A stretch of DNA of 64,000 nt from Bog-756 sp963835465 (GCA_963835465.1 CAWIFR010000001.1:248001-312000); one strand, 5' to 3'; positions 27,623 through 37,499 are shown, counted from the stretch's first letter. Made by a program: numbers and translations. The notes: generated from the letters alone by a model not told the origin.

Positions 27623-28561
27623 TCAGCTCGACGAGCGGGTGAGGCCGGCCCGCTCGCCCCGGGTGACGAACTTGGTGGCCATCTTCCGCGAGGCCTCGTC
27701 GATCATCTCGTCGCCGAACATGACCGCCCCGGTCCGGTCGTCCTCGGTGGCTTTGCGGTAGGCGTCGAGGATGTCCCACGCCTTGTCGAACTGCTCCTGG
27801 GTCGGCGAGTAGACCTCGTTCAACACGCCGACCTGATCCGGCGTGAGGGCCCACTTGCCGTCGTAGCCCAGGACCCGGGTGCGTTGGGAGAACTCCCGCA
27901 GGCTGTCCAGCTCCCGGATCTTCAGGAACGGGCCGTCGATCACCTGGAGACCGTTGGCCCGACCGGCCATGAGGATCTTCGAGAACACATAGTTGAAGTG
28001 GTCGCCGGGATACTCGGGGATGGACACCCCGCCGGTGAGCACGGGCATCTCCATGGAGGCGGCGAAGTCGGCCGGACCGAAGATGATGGTCTCCAGTCGG
28101 GGCGAGGCGGCACAGATCTCTTCCACGTTGATCAGGCCACCGGTGGTCTCGATCTGGGCCTCGATCCCGATGTGACCGACGGGCAGGCCGCTCTTCTTCT
28201 CCACCTGGGTCAGCAGAAGGTCGAGGGCGACCACTTCGGCGGCAGACTGCACCTTGGGCAGCATCAGCTCGTCGAGGCGCTCCCCGGCGTTCGACACCAC
28301 GTCGATGACGTCGCCATAGGTCCATTCGGTGTCCCAGGCGTTGATCCGGACACAGAGGACCCGGTCGTCCCACGGGAGGTTCTTGATGGCGTCGGCCACC
28401 TTGGCCCGGGCCGCCTCCTTCTCGAGGGGGGCCACCGAGTCCTCGAGGTCAAGGAAGCTCATGTCGGCGGGCACGGTCGGGGCCTTGGCCAGGAAGCGCT
28501 CGTTCGACCCTGGGGACGACATGCAGGAGCGGCGGGGGAGGTTGCGTGAGCGTTCGGACAT
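27623..28561 (-). CDS. HpcH/HpaI aldolase family CoA-ester lyase (CitE-like)
   Basis: 312 residues. The opening RRSCMSSPGSNERFLAKA and FLDLEDSVAPLEKEAARA (metal-binding acid region), VLCVRINAWDTEW, IGIEAQIETTGGLINVEEI (Glu metal ligand) and IIFGPADFAASM identify the CitE / malyl-CoA lyase TIM-barrel family. These enzymes split (methyl)malyl-CoA or citramalyl-CoA to a 2-oxoacid and acetyl- or propionyl-CoA with Mg2+. Which substrate applies is not settled. It converges on the acyl-CoA dehydrogenase gene. Confidence 0.87.
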   Translation of the reverse strand: MSERSRNLPRRSCMSSPGSNERFLAKAPTVPADMSFLDLEDSVAPLEKEAARAKVADAIKNLPWDDRVLCVRINAWDTEWTYGDVIDVVSNAGERLDELMLPKVQSAAEVVALDLLLTQVEKKSGLPVGHIGIEAQIETTGGLINVEEICAASPRLETIIFGPADFAASMEMPVLTGGVSIPEYPGDHFNYVFSKILMAGRANGLQVIDGPFLKIRELDSLREFSQRTRVLGYDGKWALTPDQVGVLNEVYSPTQEQFDKAWDILDAYRKATEDDRTGAVMFGDEMIDEASRKMATKFVTRGERAGLTRSSS

Positions 28562-28614
28562 GCCCTGAATGGTACGGCGCCGGAGGGTGACGGCCCAAAT
28601 GGCACCCGCCAGGG

Positions 28615-29895
28615 TCAGGAGGCCTCGGCGGCCACCTGGTAGCGAGCCGTGTAGGCGGCGAACTCATGGGCCAGGCCGGGGTAGGTCCAACCGAAGTCTG
28701 CCGGGTCATAGCGATGGTGGCCGAAGACGTCCTGGGGTCGCTGCTCCAAGAAGGCCTCCATCCGCCGGACATGCAGGTCGCTGACGCTGTCCCCGAATCG
28801 CCGGTAGAGGTTTCGCACCGCGCCGATGGGGTCGGCCATCAGGTCGGTGTAGTGGAGGTGCTGACACCAGCCGTCGGCGGCACCTTCGTCGTAGGCCACG
28901 GCCGAGCCGAGGGCGAAGGCGCACTTGCGCTTCCACTCCTCGGCCGCCGGACGCGGGTCGGCACGCGAGGTCAGCGGGCGTTGGCCGGCGTTGGCCAGGC
29001 TGGCCAGCGAGGTCACCACCGGCCCCGGGTCCCGGTGGGTCCAGATGATCCGGGCATCGGGGTAGGAGGCCAGCATCGCCTCCAGGTGCCAGAGGTGGTT
29101 CGGGGTCTTCAGGATCCAGCGCTCGGTGGGCTGGGCCGCTTGCAGGGCCTGGAGGGCCAGCTTGTGCTGGGCGTAGGCCGGCGCCATGTCGGCCTGCTCG
29201 AGCCATCGGGCATAGGTGGGCACGTGGGCCTGGGTCTCCAAGGCCAGGGTGCGCACGTCGTACATGAACAGGGAGACGCACTCCTGGGCCAGGGTGGCCC
29301 CGAAGGGGTGCATGGCCTTCAACGGGGGGTTGAGCTTCATGAGCCCGTCCAGCTCCTTGGCCGTCTGGGCGATACGCGGGTCCTCCTCCGAACCCTCCAG
29401 GGTCGGGGGTGGGATGAGGTGGGCCGCCTCCCACTGACGCAGGGGGCGGGCCATAGGATCCAGGCCCAACAGGTTGGAGAGGACGCTGGTGCCGGTGCGG
29501 GGCAGGCCCACGATGATCCACGGACCGTCGATGGACTGGTCCCGGATGGCGGGGCGGTCCTGCGCCCAGCGGTGGAGCTCGATGCGATTGGCCAGCGCGG
29601 CACTCAGCATCTTGGTGATGAGGATGCGGCCGAACGTGGTGAGCTCGGCCTCGGTCTCGCACGCGGACAGGAACACCGCCAGCGGCTCGCGGTAGCTCTC
29701 GGACCCGAGGTCACTGGATCCGGCCTGTTTCACGGCGGCTTTCACGACACTCGCCGGGGCCAGGGACGGGACCTCCCGACCGAGGCGTTTCACAGCGTTG
29801 CCGACTGCGTTGAGGGCCTTCAGCGGCGGGCTGCTCAGTTCGGAGTCGCGCCAGGTGTACTCGACCGCGGTGGCGGTCGGTGCCGCCGATCTCAC
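28615..29895 (-). CDS. Sulfotransferase family protein
   Basis: 426 residues. The PAPS-binding loop is IIVGLPRTGTSVLSNLL (residues about 125-141), and the 3'-phosphate region is LASYPDARIIWTHRDPGPVV. ERWILKTPNHLWHLEAM and the C-terminal FGWTYPGLAHEFAAY fit the bacterial Sulfotransfer_3 group common in actinobacteria, often of unknown lipid or metabolite substrate. The GTG start overlaps the stop of the upstream quinone oxidoreductase gene (GTGA), so the two form an operon. Confidence 0.87.
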   Translation of the reverse strand: MRSAAPTATAVEYTWRDSELSSPPLKALNAVGNAVKRLGREVPSLAPASVVKAAVKQAGSSDLGSESYREPLAVFLSACETEAELTTFGRILITKMLSAALANRIELHRWAQDRPAIRDQSIDGPWIIVGLPRTGTSVLSNLLGLDPMARPLRQWEAAHLIPPPTLEGSEEDPRIAQTAKELDGLMKLNPPLKAMHPFGATLAQECVSLFMYDVRTLALETQAHVPTYARWLEQADMAPAYAQHKLALQALQAAQPTERWILKTPNHLWHLEAMLASYPDARIIWTHRDPGPVVTSLASLANAGQRPLTSRADPRPAAEEWKRKCAFALGSAVAYDEGAADGWCQHLHYTDLMADPIGAVRNLYRRFGDSVSDLHVRRMEAFLEQRPQDVFGHHRYDPADFGWTYPGLAHEFAAYTARYQVAAEAS

Positions 29896-30935
29896 CCACC
29901 CACCTCGACCACGGTCCGACCGAGTGAGCGACGCCGGTGGTGCTCGTCGAGGGCGACCCCGGCCTCCTCCATGGGCACCCGGCGCCCGATGGCTGGCCGG
30001 ATGGACCCGTCGGCCACCAGGGCCAGCAGATCGGCGTGGATCTCGTCGGCGACATCCCGGCCGAAGGGGTTGAACCCGAACCGTCGCATACCCGGATCGA
30101 CCTCGTCGGCCCAGGCCACCATCACGGCCACGATGTCGATATTCCCGATGCAGGCCATCCGCAGGGGCCGTCCGGTCATCCCGTTCTCGTCGTCATCGGC
30201 AAAGCCCACCGCCAGGTACCGGCCCCCGTGGGCCGTGCACCGCCACGACCGCTCCACGAAGTCGCCGCCCGTCAGGTCGTAGACGACGTCGGCCCCGGCA
30301 TCTCCCGTGGCGGCCAGGACAGCCTCCACGAAGTCCTCCTCCCGGTGGTCGACGACCAGGTCGGCCCCGAGCGACCGGCACAGGGCACCCTTCTCGGGCC
30401 CGCCGGCCACGGCGATGACCCGTGCGCCCTTGGCCTTGCCCAACTGGATACCGGCCGTGCCCAGCCCACTGGCCGCCGAGTGCACCACCAGGGTCTCCCC
30501 GGCTGCCAGGCGACCCCGCTTGCACAGCGCGAGGTGGGAGGTCTGGAAGGTGAGGATGAAGGCGGCGGCCTCGGCGTCGTCGAGCTGGGGTGGGGCCTCG
30601 AATACCGAGATGGTGGGGGCGATGGCGTACTCGGCGATGCCGCCCAGTGCCGTCTTGGTGATGGCCACCACCCGGCGACCCAACCACTCCTCGGCTCCCT
30701 CACCGGCCGCATCCACCACGCCGCAGACGTCCATGCCCAGCGTGTAGGGCGGAGGCGTCGGAACCGAGACCAGCTTGCCCAGGCACCGGTCGATGTCATT
30801 GAAGTTGAGGGAGGCCGCGGCCACCTGGACCCGGACCTCGCCGGCTTCGGGTTCGGGGCGGTCAACGGTCCGGACGGCCAGAACCTCCCCCGGCAGCCCG
30901 TTCCTCGTGACCTGCACGGCCCGCATCGTGGTCAT
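29892..30935 (-). CDS. Zn-independent MDR, NADPH:quinone oxidoreductase type
   Basis: 347 residues of the medium-chain dehydrogenase/reductase superfamily. The groES-like half has AASLNFNDIDRCLGKLV and LGMDVCGVVDAAGEGAEEW without catalytic or structural zinc cysteines. The Rossmann half has LVVHSAASGLGTAGIQLGKA and the NADP-type region RVIAVAGGPEK. This fits quinone or enone reductases. It is first in an operon with the sulfotransferase. A perfect 10-bp inverted repeat at 31064-31095 lies about 130 nt upstream of its start. Confidence 0.85.
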   Translation of the reverse strand: MTTMRAVQVTRNGLPGEVLAVRTVDRPEPEAGEVRVQVAAASLNFNDIDRCLGKLVSVPTPPPYTLGMDVCGVVDAAGEGAEEWLGRRVVAITKTALGGIAEYAIAPTISVFEAPPQLDDAEAAAFILTFQTSHLALCKRGRLAAGETLVVHSAASGLGTAGIQLGKAKGARVIAVAGGPEKGALCRSLGADLVVDHREEDFVEAVLAATGDAGADVVYDLTGGDFVERSWRCTAHGGRYLAVGFADDDENGMTGRPLRMACIGNIDIVAVMVAWADEVDPGMRRFGFNPFGRDVADEIHADLLALVADGSIRPAIGRRVPMEEAGVALDEHHRRRSLGRTVVEVGG

Positions 30936-31063
30936 GTGTCCTTCCCCCTTTTGTTCCCGCCCCGTGCCGTTCCGGACCCGTCCGGTCGCCGTCTCCCAAC
31001 CCGTTGGTGCCCCGCCTCCCGGAACTCGCGTCGCCCGACGTCACGTCGACAGCGGCTGCCCGG

Positions 31064-31095
31064 GGGTGAGACAGTCTGACCTTAGTGTCTCACCC
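31064..31095. promoter_or_regulatory. Perfect 10-bp inverted repeat, probable TetR operator
   Basis: Arms gggtgagaca (31064-31073) and tgtctcaccc (31086-31095) flank a 12-nt spacer. It sits between the end of the TetR gene and the start of the quinone oxidoreductase-sulfotransferase operon. The same GAGACA-N13-GTCTCACC core is found at 24290-24316. The long palindrome next to a TetR gene suggests a TetR operator controlling this operon. A terminator for the TetR gene is the alternative, but there is no T-run. Confidence 0.65.
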
Positions 31096-31123
31096 GGGTG
31101 GACGGGACTTCGGGCTGGGCCGT

Positions 31124-31786
31124 TCACTCCCGGCTGGGCGCGACCACCCCCGCCCGGACCCGGAAGGCCGGGAGGAACCACGTCGTGAGCTGACGTCGGA
31201 TCTGGTCCGGATTTCGGTCACCATGGCCGGGGACGGCGGCGTAGGAGATGAGGATCCGCAAGATCCAGTCGACCAAGTCCTCGACGTCCGGCCGGGCCAG
31301 GGAGCCGTCGGCCAGGGCCGGGGCGACGAGCGGGCCCACTCCGGCCTCGCCGATTCGCCTCAGGGCCTCCATCCGGATGGCCTGGCCGGCAGCCCAGGCC
31401 GCCGACTCCCCGCCGAAGACGGCGGCATGGACCGGCCGGCTCCGTATCTGGCTGATGGCGAACATCATCCCCTCGAGCGTCCGCTCGGCCGGGTCGGTGA
31501 TGGCCAGCGATTCGAGGTGGGCGCGGGCATCGTCCGCCATGACCTCGGACTCCCGGGTCAGCACGGCCAGGAAGATGGACTCGTGGCTCCCGTAACGACG
31601 GTAGAGGGTGGCCCGGGAGATGCCCGCCTCCCGCGCGATGTCGGTGGCCGTGGTCTTGGCCACACCCAGACGGAGATAGCACGCGGCCGCGGCGTCCATG
31701 GCCCGCTCGAGGTCGACGGGACCACCGGGACCCGGTCGGTCGGGGGTGGCCGACGGGAGGCGCGATCTCGCGGTGGCCTTCACCAC
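31124..31786 (-). CDS. TetR family transcriptional regulator
   Basis: 220 residues from a GTG at 31786 (a second GTG follows at once). The helix-turn-helix is TTATDIAREAGISRATLYRRYG, preceded by AAACYLRLGVAKT. The C-terminal ligand domain has RTLEGMMFAISQIRSRP and ends RRQLTTWFLPAFRVRAG. The likely operator is the inverted repeat 30-60 nt beyond its 3' end. It lies 20 nt downstream of the metallopeptidase gene on the same strand. Confidence 0.88.
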   Translation of the reverse strand: MVKATARSRLPSATPDRPGPGGPVDLERAMDAAAACYLRLGVAKTTATDIAREAGISRATLYRRYGSHESIFLAVLTRESEVMADDARAHLESLAITDPAERTLEGMMFAISQIRSRPVHAAVFGGESAAWAAGQAIRMEALRRIGEAGVGPLVAPALADGSLARPDVEDLVDWILRILISYAAVPGHGDRNPDQIRRQLTTWFLPAFRVRAGVVAPSRE

Positions 31787-31805
31787 GGTGCGCCGGTCAC
31801 CGCGC

Positions 31806-33116
31806 TCAGGCGCCCGTCTGCTCGGGACCTGGGCCGCCGGCCGGGACAGGGCCGGGAGCCACCGACGTGGTGGGGTGCAGCCGGTCGGCCCGGATCTGCT
31901 CGCTGAGCCCATCGGGCGTCAACTGCTCGGAGAGCAGGCGGTCAAAGCGGCCTGGGTCCCCGGCCACGAACTCCCGGCACAGCGGAAGGCCCTCGACGTA
32001 GCAGGTCAAGTACGCCCGCCACGTGGGATGGGTGAGGAACTCGACGGCCTTGGCCGCCCGGTCCGGCGACAGCAGGCCCCACCGGGCCACTTCGGCGCTC
32101 ACCGTGTCGGGATCGGCCCCGTCCTCGTGCAGCCGGAAGGCGGCGTTCTGGCGGACCGCCCCCAGGGCTTCGCCGGCCTCGGCCACCGCTGCCACCACCT
32201 CGGCGTCGTAGCGGATCCCCAACGGTCGCAGGTGCTCGGCCACACTGGCCTCCGGTCGCCGGCCCATGACCACCTCCAGGCCCAGGTCGGCCAGGCCCTC
32301 GGCCAGGAGGCACTGGGGTGTCCCCACCAGGAAGATCGACTCCTCCCACCAGTGTCGCCGGACCACCAGCCCCACTTCCTTGCGGCTGTGCTCGGTGTGG
32401 TGGCCGGGATAGGCCTCATGGGCCACCAGGTGGGCCAGGCTGGTGGAGAGCACCGGCAGGTCGGTGTTGATGGCGACCCGGCTGGTCAGACCGCCCAAGT
32501 AGTAGTTGAACCCCGACCACGGTTCGTTCGAGACGAGTTCGAATTCGACCCGCTCCCCGTCGGGCAGGCCGAACAGGGAGCGGGTCCGGTGGCGGAGGTC
32601 CTCGGCCAGCGAGTCGATGGCCGGACGGAGCCGGTCCACCGGAACGGCATGGGACTCCCTCCACAGAACCAGCCGGTCGGCCAGTGGGCCGGTGCCGGGG
32701 AGAACGGCGTCAAGGCGGCGGTGGGCGTCGATCAGCACCTCGTCGTCCACCCGCGACGGGCGCACGCCGTAACAGGACTCGACCTCATCGGCGTAGCCGA
32801 TGGCCTCGCCGGCCACCTTGCGCGCCGTGGTGAGCAATCCGACCACTTGGGCCCGCAGCCAGTGCCGGCGGGACGACGCCGGGCCGACCCCGGAACCGGG
32901 ACCGGCCGACCCAGGATCCAGCGGGTGGCCGGCATCGATGGCGGCCACCAAGGCCCGGGCTTCGGCTACCAGCTGTTCGGGCGGGAGTACCGGCTCGGCC
33001 GACACCGCCGCCGACCGCTCGGCGGGGCCGTAGTAGGCGTCCACCAGGCCGTCGATGTGCCGACCCAGCCGAAGGCCCAAGGTGAGGTAGTCCTCGACCA
33101 GGCCGGGGGACGACAC
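31806..33116 (-). CDS. DUF885-like HExxxHH metallopeptidase
   Basis: 436 residues, GTG start. The motif LVAHEAYPGHHTEHSRKE is close to the HEVMPGHH metal site of the DUF885 family of gluzincin-like peptidases. A downstream acid in LLAEGLADLGLEVVMG may be the third ligand. The protein is otherwise helical, with no signal peptide, so it is probably cytoplasmic. The C-terminal tail is Pro/Gly-rich. Metallopeptidase activity is inferred from the motif. It starts 7 nt after the dienelactone hydrolase stop. Confidence 0.75.
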   Translation of the reverse strand: MSSPGLVEDYLTLGLRLGRHIDGLVDAYYGPAERSAAVSAEPVLPPEQLVAEARALVAAIDAGHPLDPGSAGPGSGVGPASSRRHWLRAQVVGLLTTARKVAGEAIGYADEVESCYGVRPSRVDDEVLIDAHRRLDAVLPGTGPLADRLVLWRESHAVPVDRLRPAIDSLAEDLRHRTRSLFGLPDGERVEFELVSNEPWSGFNYYLGGLTSRVAINTDLPVLSTSLAHLVAHEAYPGHHTEHSRKEVGLVVRRHWWEESIFLVGTPQCLLAEGLADLGLEVVMGRRPEASVAEHLRPLGIRYDAEVVAAVAEAGEALGAVRQNAAFRLHEDGADPDTVSAEVARWGLLSPDRAAKAVEFLTHPTWRAYLTCYVEGLPLCREFVAGDPGRFDRLLSEQLTPDGLSEQIRADRLHPTTSVAPGPVPAGGPGPEQTGA

Positions 33117-33122
33117 CGCCGC

Positions 33123-33816
33123 TCAGCCCAATGCGTTCCGGAAGAAGGCGATGGAGCGGTCCCACAGCAGCTCCGCCGACTCCTGATCGTGCACCTCAGG
33201 TCGGTCCTCATTGAAGAAGGCGTGGCCGGCCGCGGGGTAGTGATGGAACTCGACGTCCTTGCCCATGGCTTTCAGCTGGGACTCGAGTTCGCGGGCGGCG
33301 TCCGGCGTGAAGAAGTCGTCCTGGCCGGCGGCATGGCCCAGGATGGCCGCGTCCAGCTTGGTGAAATCGGGCTGGGCATCCGGCCAGGGGATGAGCCCGT
33401 AGGCCGGCACGATCGCCTTGACGGCATCGGGGCGTTGGGTTCCGAGCACCAGGGCGAGGCCGCCGCCCATGCAGAATCCGATCACGCCCACCTCGGTGCG
33501 ACCGGTTCGGCGCTGGAGCTCGTCGACCGCACCGCTCAGGTCCTTGGCCGCGGCGTCCATCTTCAGGGCCATCATCTGTTTGCCGGCCTCGTCGGGCTCG
33601 GTGAGGGGCACCGTGGTCCCGTGGTAGAGGTCGGGGGCGAGGGCGGTGAATCCGGCATCGGCGAATCGGTCACACGTCCGTTTGATCTGGTCCACGAGGC
33701 CCCACCACTCCTGCAGCACGATGATCCCGGCGGTGGACGACGGTCCATTGGCGGGGCTCGGCGATATAGCCCTGTCCGGTGGCTCCATTGCTCGGAAATT
33801 CGATGATTTCACCCAT
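33123..33816 (-). CDS. Dienelactone hydrolase family protein, one frameshift
   Basis: About 230 residues. The triad is Cys in GVIGFCMGGGLALVLG, Asp in AGQDDFFTPDAA and His in YPAAGHAFFNEDRP. IIVLQEWWGLVDQIKRTCDRF is the usual N-terminal block. The real start is the ATG at 33816 (MGEIIEFPSNGATGQGYIAEP), which is one frame off from the rest. Dropping one base in the GGGG run at 33753-33756 joins them, a classic homopolymer error. The family opens lactone rings in aromatic catabolism; many members act on other esters. Confidence 0.85.
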
Positions 33817-34010
33817 GGACCATGACCCTACCGTGCCGGTTTCCGGCGGTCACCCCGCCGGGGAACGGGGGACACCGCGACCACCCCTGTTGCCCGCCGG
33901 ACCCCCACCCCGACGGCCCCAAGGGCCCGAGGCATAAGTCCAGGTGAGCAGGCCATTGTTCAGGGGGTACCTTGTGAAGGGCGGTCAGGTGGGCTAAACA
34001 ATAGGGCAAT

Positions 34011-35230
34011 ATGACTCACGCCGAGCAGTACTCGACGTCTGAGCCAAGTGCTACTCCTGCCCCCCGCAAACTGCCTCGGAAGAGGATGTTTGCGGTACTC
34101 GCACTGGCCATCTCAATGGGTATCACCTCTGCGGTGATTTGTACCGCTCGACCCGCCGGGGCGGACCAGCTATCGGACGCCAAGGCCGAGGCTGCAGCCG
34201 TCACCGCCAAGCTGGCGGCCATCCAGGCCCAGCAGGCCTCCCTCAGCGGCCAGGTCCAGTCCGCCGACTACCACCTGTCGCAGCTGCAGGACCAGATCAC
34301 GGCCAATCAGGCGCAGGTGGCCAAGGACCAAGCCGAGGTCACCAAGGACCAGGGCCAGCTGCGGACCCAGGCCATCAGCGACTACACGAGCAGTGGAACC
34401 AGCAACCAGGTCACCCAGATGTTCTCGTCGGACCCCAACACCACGGGCATCCGATCGGAGTACTCCTCGATCGCCACCGGCAACGTGACCACCACCATCG
34501 ACAACCTGCACACGGCGCAGGCCCAGCTGCAGGCCACTCAGGCCGCGCTCCAGCAGCAGCAGGCAGCGGCCACCAACACTCGGAATCAGCTCCAGTCCTC
34601 CGAGGACCAGGCTGCCCAGTTGGCCACGCAGTACCAGGGCACGCTCAACAGCGTGAACGCCCAGATCCAGACCATCGTCGTCCAGCAACAGCAGGCCGCC
34701 GCGGCCGCGGCGGCAGCAGGCGGCCACGGCCGCCTTCGCGCCAAGTTGGCTGCCGCCCAGAAGGCTCAGGCCACGGCCCAGACGGTCGCCCAGACCACCG
34801 GCAGCAGGTCCGGCGGTGGCTCGGGCGGCTCGGCGACCGCCACGGCCGTGCCCACCGCCCCCCTCCCCCGGTCCCTGCCGGCGTAGGCGGGGCCATCGCT
34901 GCAGCCGAGGGTGAACTGGGCGTGCCCTACGTGTGGGGTGGATCCGTCACCCGCTGGATTCGACTGCTCGGGCCTGGTCATGTGGTCCTACGCCCAGGCC
35001 GGCATCTCCCTCCCCCGGACCTCCGGGGCCCAGTACGCCGCCACCACCCACATCTCGCTGGCGGACATGCAGCCCGGGGACCTCCTCTTCTACGGACCCG
35101 GCGGCTCCGACCACGTGGCCATGTACATCGGCGGTGGACCATGATCGAGGCGCCCTACACCGGAGCCGTGGTGTGGGTCACCGGCGTACGCACCGGCGGT
35201 GGCTTCGTCGGCGTCGGCCGGGTCGGCTGA
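34011..35230 (+). CDS. Secreted NlpC/P60 peptidoglycan hydrolase with coiled-coil stalk, about three frameshifts
   Basis: N-terminal export signal (basic RKLPRKRMF, hydrophobic MFAVLALAISMGITSAV, Ala cleavage region), then about 200 residues of Gln/Ala-rich coiled coil, a Gly/Ser linker and a C-terminal NlpC/P60 domain. Breaks lie near 34865 (C-rich run), 34950 and 35140. Across them one reads AAAEGELGVPYVWGG, FDCSGLVMWSYAQAGI (catalytic Cys), LPRTSGAQYAATTH, MQPGDLLFYGPGGSDHVAMY (catalytic His) and TMIEAPYTGAVVWVT. It should cut the D-Glu-diaminopimelate bond in peptidoglycan, as RipA-like proteins do. It is a monocistronic gene with a 194 nt upstream region. Confidence 0.85.
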
Positions 35231-35345
35231 GCCGGCGCTCTCGTCCCGACACCTCCACCCGACACCGCCACCGAACCCGCCCGCCTGGCCCGCCTGAGGG
35301 CGGGTCCTGACGCTCAGCAACGCCCCCGAGGTCAGCCGGCTCGAC

Positions 35346-36149
35346 TCAGCCCTGATCGTGGGCGGCGAACTCCGTCGGTGGCAGCTGACCCACCGCTCCG
35401 CCGGCACGTGGGCCCGGGGGCCGGGCGAACCGGTAGGGCAGCGCCTCCCGCCCGGCCTGGATCACCATGGCACTGCCCCGACTCCGTCGCCGGCCAGTCG
35501 GTCGACCACGGCCTCGGCCACCGCCACGGGGTCGATGAGCGGGAACCCGCTGGCCTCGAGCAGGTCGCGGCTGTCGCCGACCATCGGCGTGTCCACGATG
35601 CTCGGGCAGACCGCATTGATGGTGATCTGGTGTTCGGCCAACTGGGGCACCACCGACCGGACCAGCCCGACCACCGCATGCTTGGTCAGGCAGTAGATGG
35701 GGTCGGGCGAGAAGCCGATCAGCCCGGCCAGCGAGGCCGTGGCCACGATGGCACCCCCGCCCCGGGCCGGCCAGGGCCGGGACGAGGGCCCGCACCCCGT
35801 AGACCACGCCGTCCACGTTGACCGACATGATCCGTCGGTAGGCCTCGTCGCTGAGGGCGGTGATGTCGGCCTCGCCGGTCATCACCCCGGCGTTGAGGTG
35901 GGCGAGGTCGATGCCGCCGAACCGGGCGGTGACCGTCGTCGACGATGCCCGGCCACTGCCGTCGGGCCGGCCCACGTCGGCCTGGAGGCCGAAGCCACCG
36001 AGGGCCGCCGCGGTGCGCTCCGCCGCCTCCCCGTTGAGGTCGACCACCGCCACCGACACGCCGGCTGCGGCCAGTCGGGTGGCGCTGGCCAGCCCGATCC
36101 CCGATCCACCCCCGGTGACGACGGCGACCGTGCCGGCTAGGTCTCGCAT
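35346..36149 (-). CDS. SDR oxidoreductase, two or more frameshifts
   Basis: Starts MRDLAGTVAVVTGGGSGIG with dinucleotide loop TGGGSGIG and NAG in HLNAGVMTGEADI. The frame breaks near 35755-35765 in a GC-rich run. It continues in another frame with VATASLAGLIGFSPDPIYCL, TKHAVVGLVRSVVPQLAE (the Y-x3-K pair is in PIYCLTKHA) and INAVCPSIVDTPMVGD. A second break near 35470 returns to the first frame for SAMVIQAGREALPYRF. A complete classical SDR is therefore encoded. The substrate is unknown. Confidence 0.82.
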   Translation of the reverse strand: MRDLAGTVAVVTGGGSGIGLASATRLAAAGVSVAVVDLNGEAAERTAAALGGFGLQADVGRPDGSGRASSTTVTARFGGIDLAHLNAGVMTGEADITALSDEAYRRIMSVNVDGVVYGVRALVPALAGPGRGCHRGHGLAGRADRLLARPHLLPDQACGGRAGPVGGAPVGRTPDHHQCGLPEHRGHADGRRQPRPARGQRVPAHRPRGGGRGRGRPTGRRRSRGSAMVIQAGREALPYRFARPPGPRAGGAVGQLPPTEFAAHDQG

Positions 36150-36321
36150 GGTTCTCCCCGTCTCGTTCCGGCCCGACGTCCCGTGGTCGGTCCCGTCAGG
36201 CCACCGGCAGCATCACCTGCTCGGCGGCCCGGCGTCACCCTACCGGGCACCTGGGGCATACTGGATGGGTGCCGATTGCGTCTCGGATCGGGCACCCCTC
36301 GACCATGAGACCCCCTGCTCC

Positions 36322-37334
36322 ATGAGACCCATCCCCGTCGCGTTCCACGTCTGGTTCCTCGAGGTCCACACCTACGGCATCGGACTGGCCCTGACCTTCT
36401 GGTTCGGCCTCCGCTACACCGAGCGCCGCCTCCGCCAGGCCGGCTATCCCTGGCAGTGGGTGACCGGGATGTTCGTCTGGGTCATCATCGCCGCCATCGT
36501 CGGGCGCCCGGGCCCTCCACGTGGTGTCCAACCTCTCCTACTACTCCCACCACCCGGGCCAGATCTTCGCCATCTGGCAGGGGGGCCTGTCGTCGTTCGG
36601 GGGGCTCCTCTTCGCCGTGCCGGTGGCCATCGTCAGCACCCGTCGCCGGTGCCCAGAGCTGCCCAGCCTGCGCTTCGCCGACCTGATGGCGCCGGTGCTG
36701 ATGGCGTGCTGGGGCATCGGCCGGCTCCTCGGCCCCCAGCTGATGGTGGCCGGGGGCGGGCACCCGACCAACCAGTGGTTCGGGATGTACTACGCCGGCC
36801 AGGTCGGCAAGCGCCTGCCGGTGCCGATCTTCCAGGCCATCGAGGACTTCGCCATCTTCGGCATCCTGCTTCTGGTCGAGCGGTGGCTGCGGCCGTCCGC
36901 ACCCGACGCCGTGGCGACCGGACGGAGGACGGAGACGCCCGGGCCCGGTCCTCCTCCCGCCGGCCGGCATCGTGCTCGGGGTGGGCATGGTGCTGTGGGG
37001 TATCGAGCGGTTCCTCGACGAGCACCTCTGGCTCGGCGAGGACGGCCATCTCGGCTCGCTGCTGGTCCAGAGGGCCGGGATCGCCCTGGCCGTGGTCGGC
37101 GTGGTGCTCTTGCTCACCCGCATCGGCCCCCTGCAGCGCTGGCGCCGAGGCGAAGGGGGCGACCCGGCCCCCGTGCCATCGGCGCCCAGCCGGCCACCAG
37201 AGGGCGCGGACCCGGTCGGAGGGTCGCGGAGGACGGCGGACCGTGCGGCGAACGGCGGCCAGTCGATCGTCCCGCGCCCCGGTCGCCGGCCGTCACGACC
37301 AGCAGCAGTGCCCTCGGCCGGTGCCGGCGGATGA
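36322..37334 (+). CDS. Lgt-like polytopic membrane protein, two frameshifts
   Basis: Homology to prolipoprotein diacylglyceryl transferase runs from the ATG at 36322 (VHTYGIGLALTFWFGLRY) through SNLSYYSHHPGQIFAIWQGG, LSSFGGLLFAVPVAIVS and CWGIGRLLGPQLM to IFQAIEDFAIFGILLLVERW. Breaks lie near 36500-36510 and 36950-36965. Lgt's RIGNFINGE signature is replaced by GRLLGPQLM, and the late YE pair by FQ, so catalytic residues appear missing. I read it as an Lgt-like paralog whose lipid transfer activity is doubtful. The C-terminus is a Pro/Arg-rich tail. The main Lgt of this organism is probably elsewhere. Confidence 0.7.
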
Positions 37335-37499
37335 CGCCTGAGGGCGACGGCGCATCAGCGAGCCGGTCGGGACGACTCCGCGACGGCGGGTCCAGGTCGT
37401 GCGCTCCTTCGGCAGGTCGGTACGGGCACAACTTGGTGCAGGCACCGCTCCCGCGCCACCCGACGAGGGCGACGTAGCGCGACCGACGCTGCCGCCGCG

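Noticed and set aside
27623..30935. Single operon across CitE-like, sulfotransferase and quinone oxidoreductase genes
   Set aside because: The sulfotransferase and quinone oxidoreductase overlap, but 53 nt and a different functional theme separate the lyase, so co-transcription is not supported.
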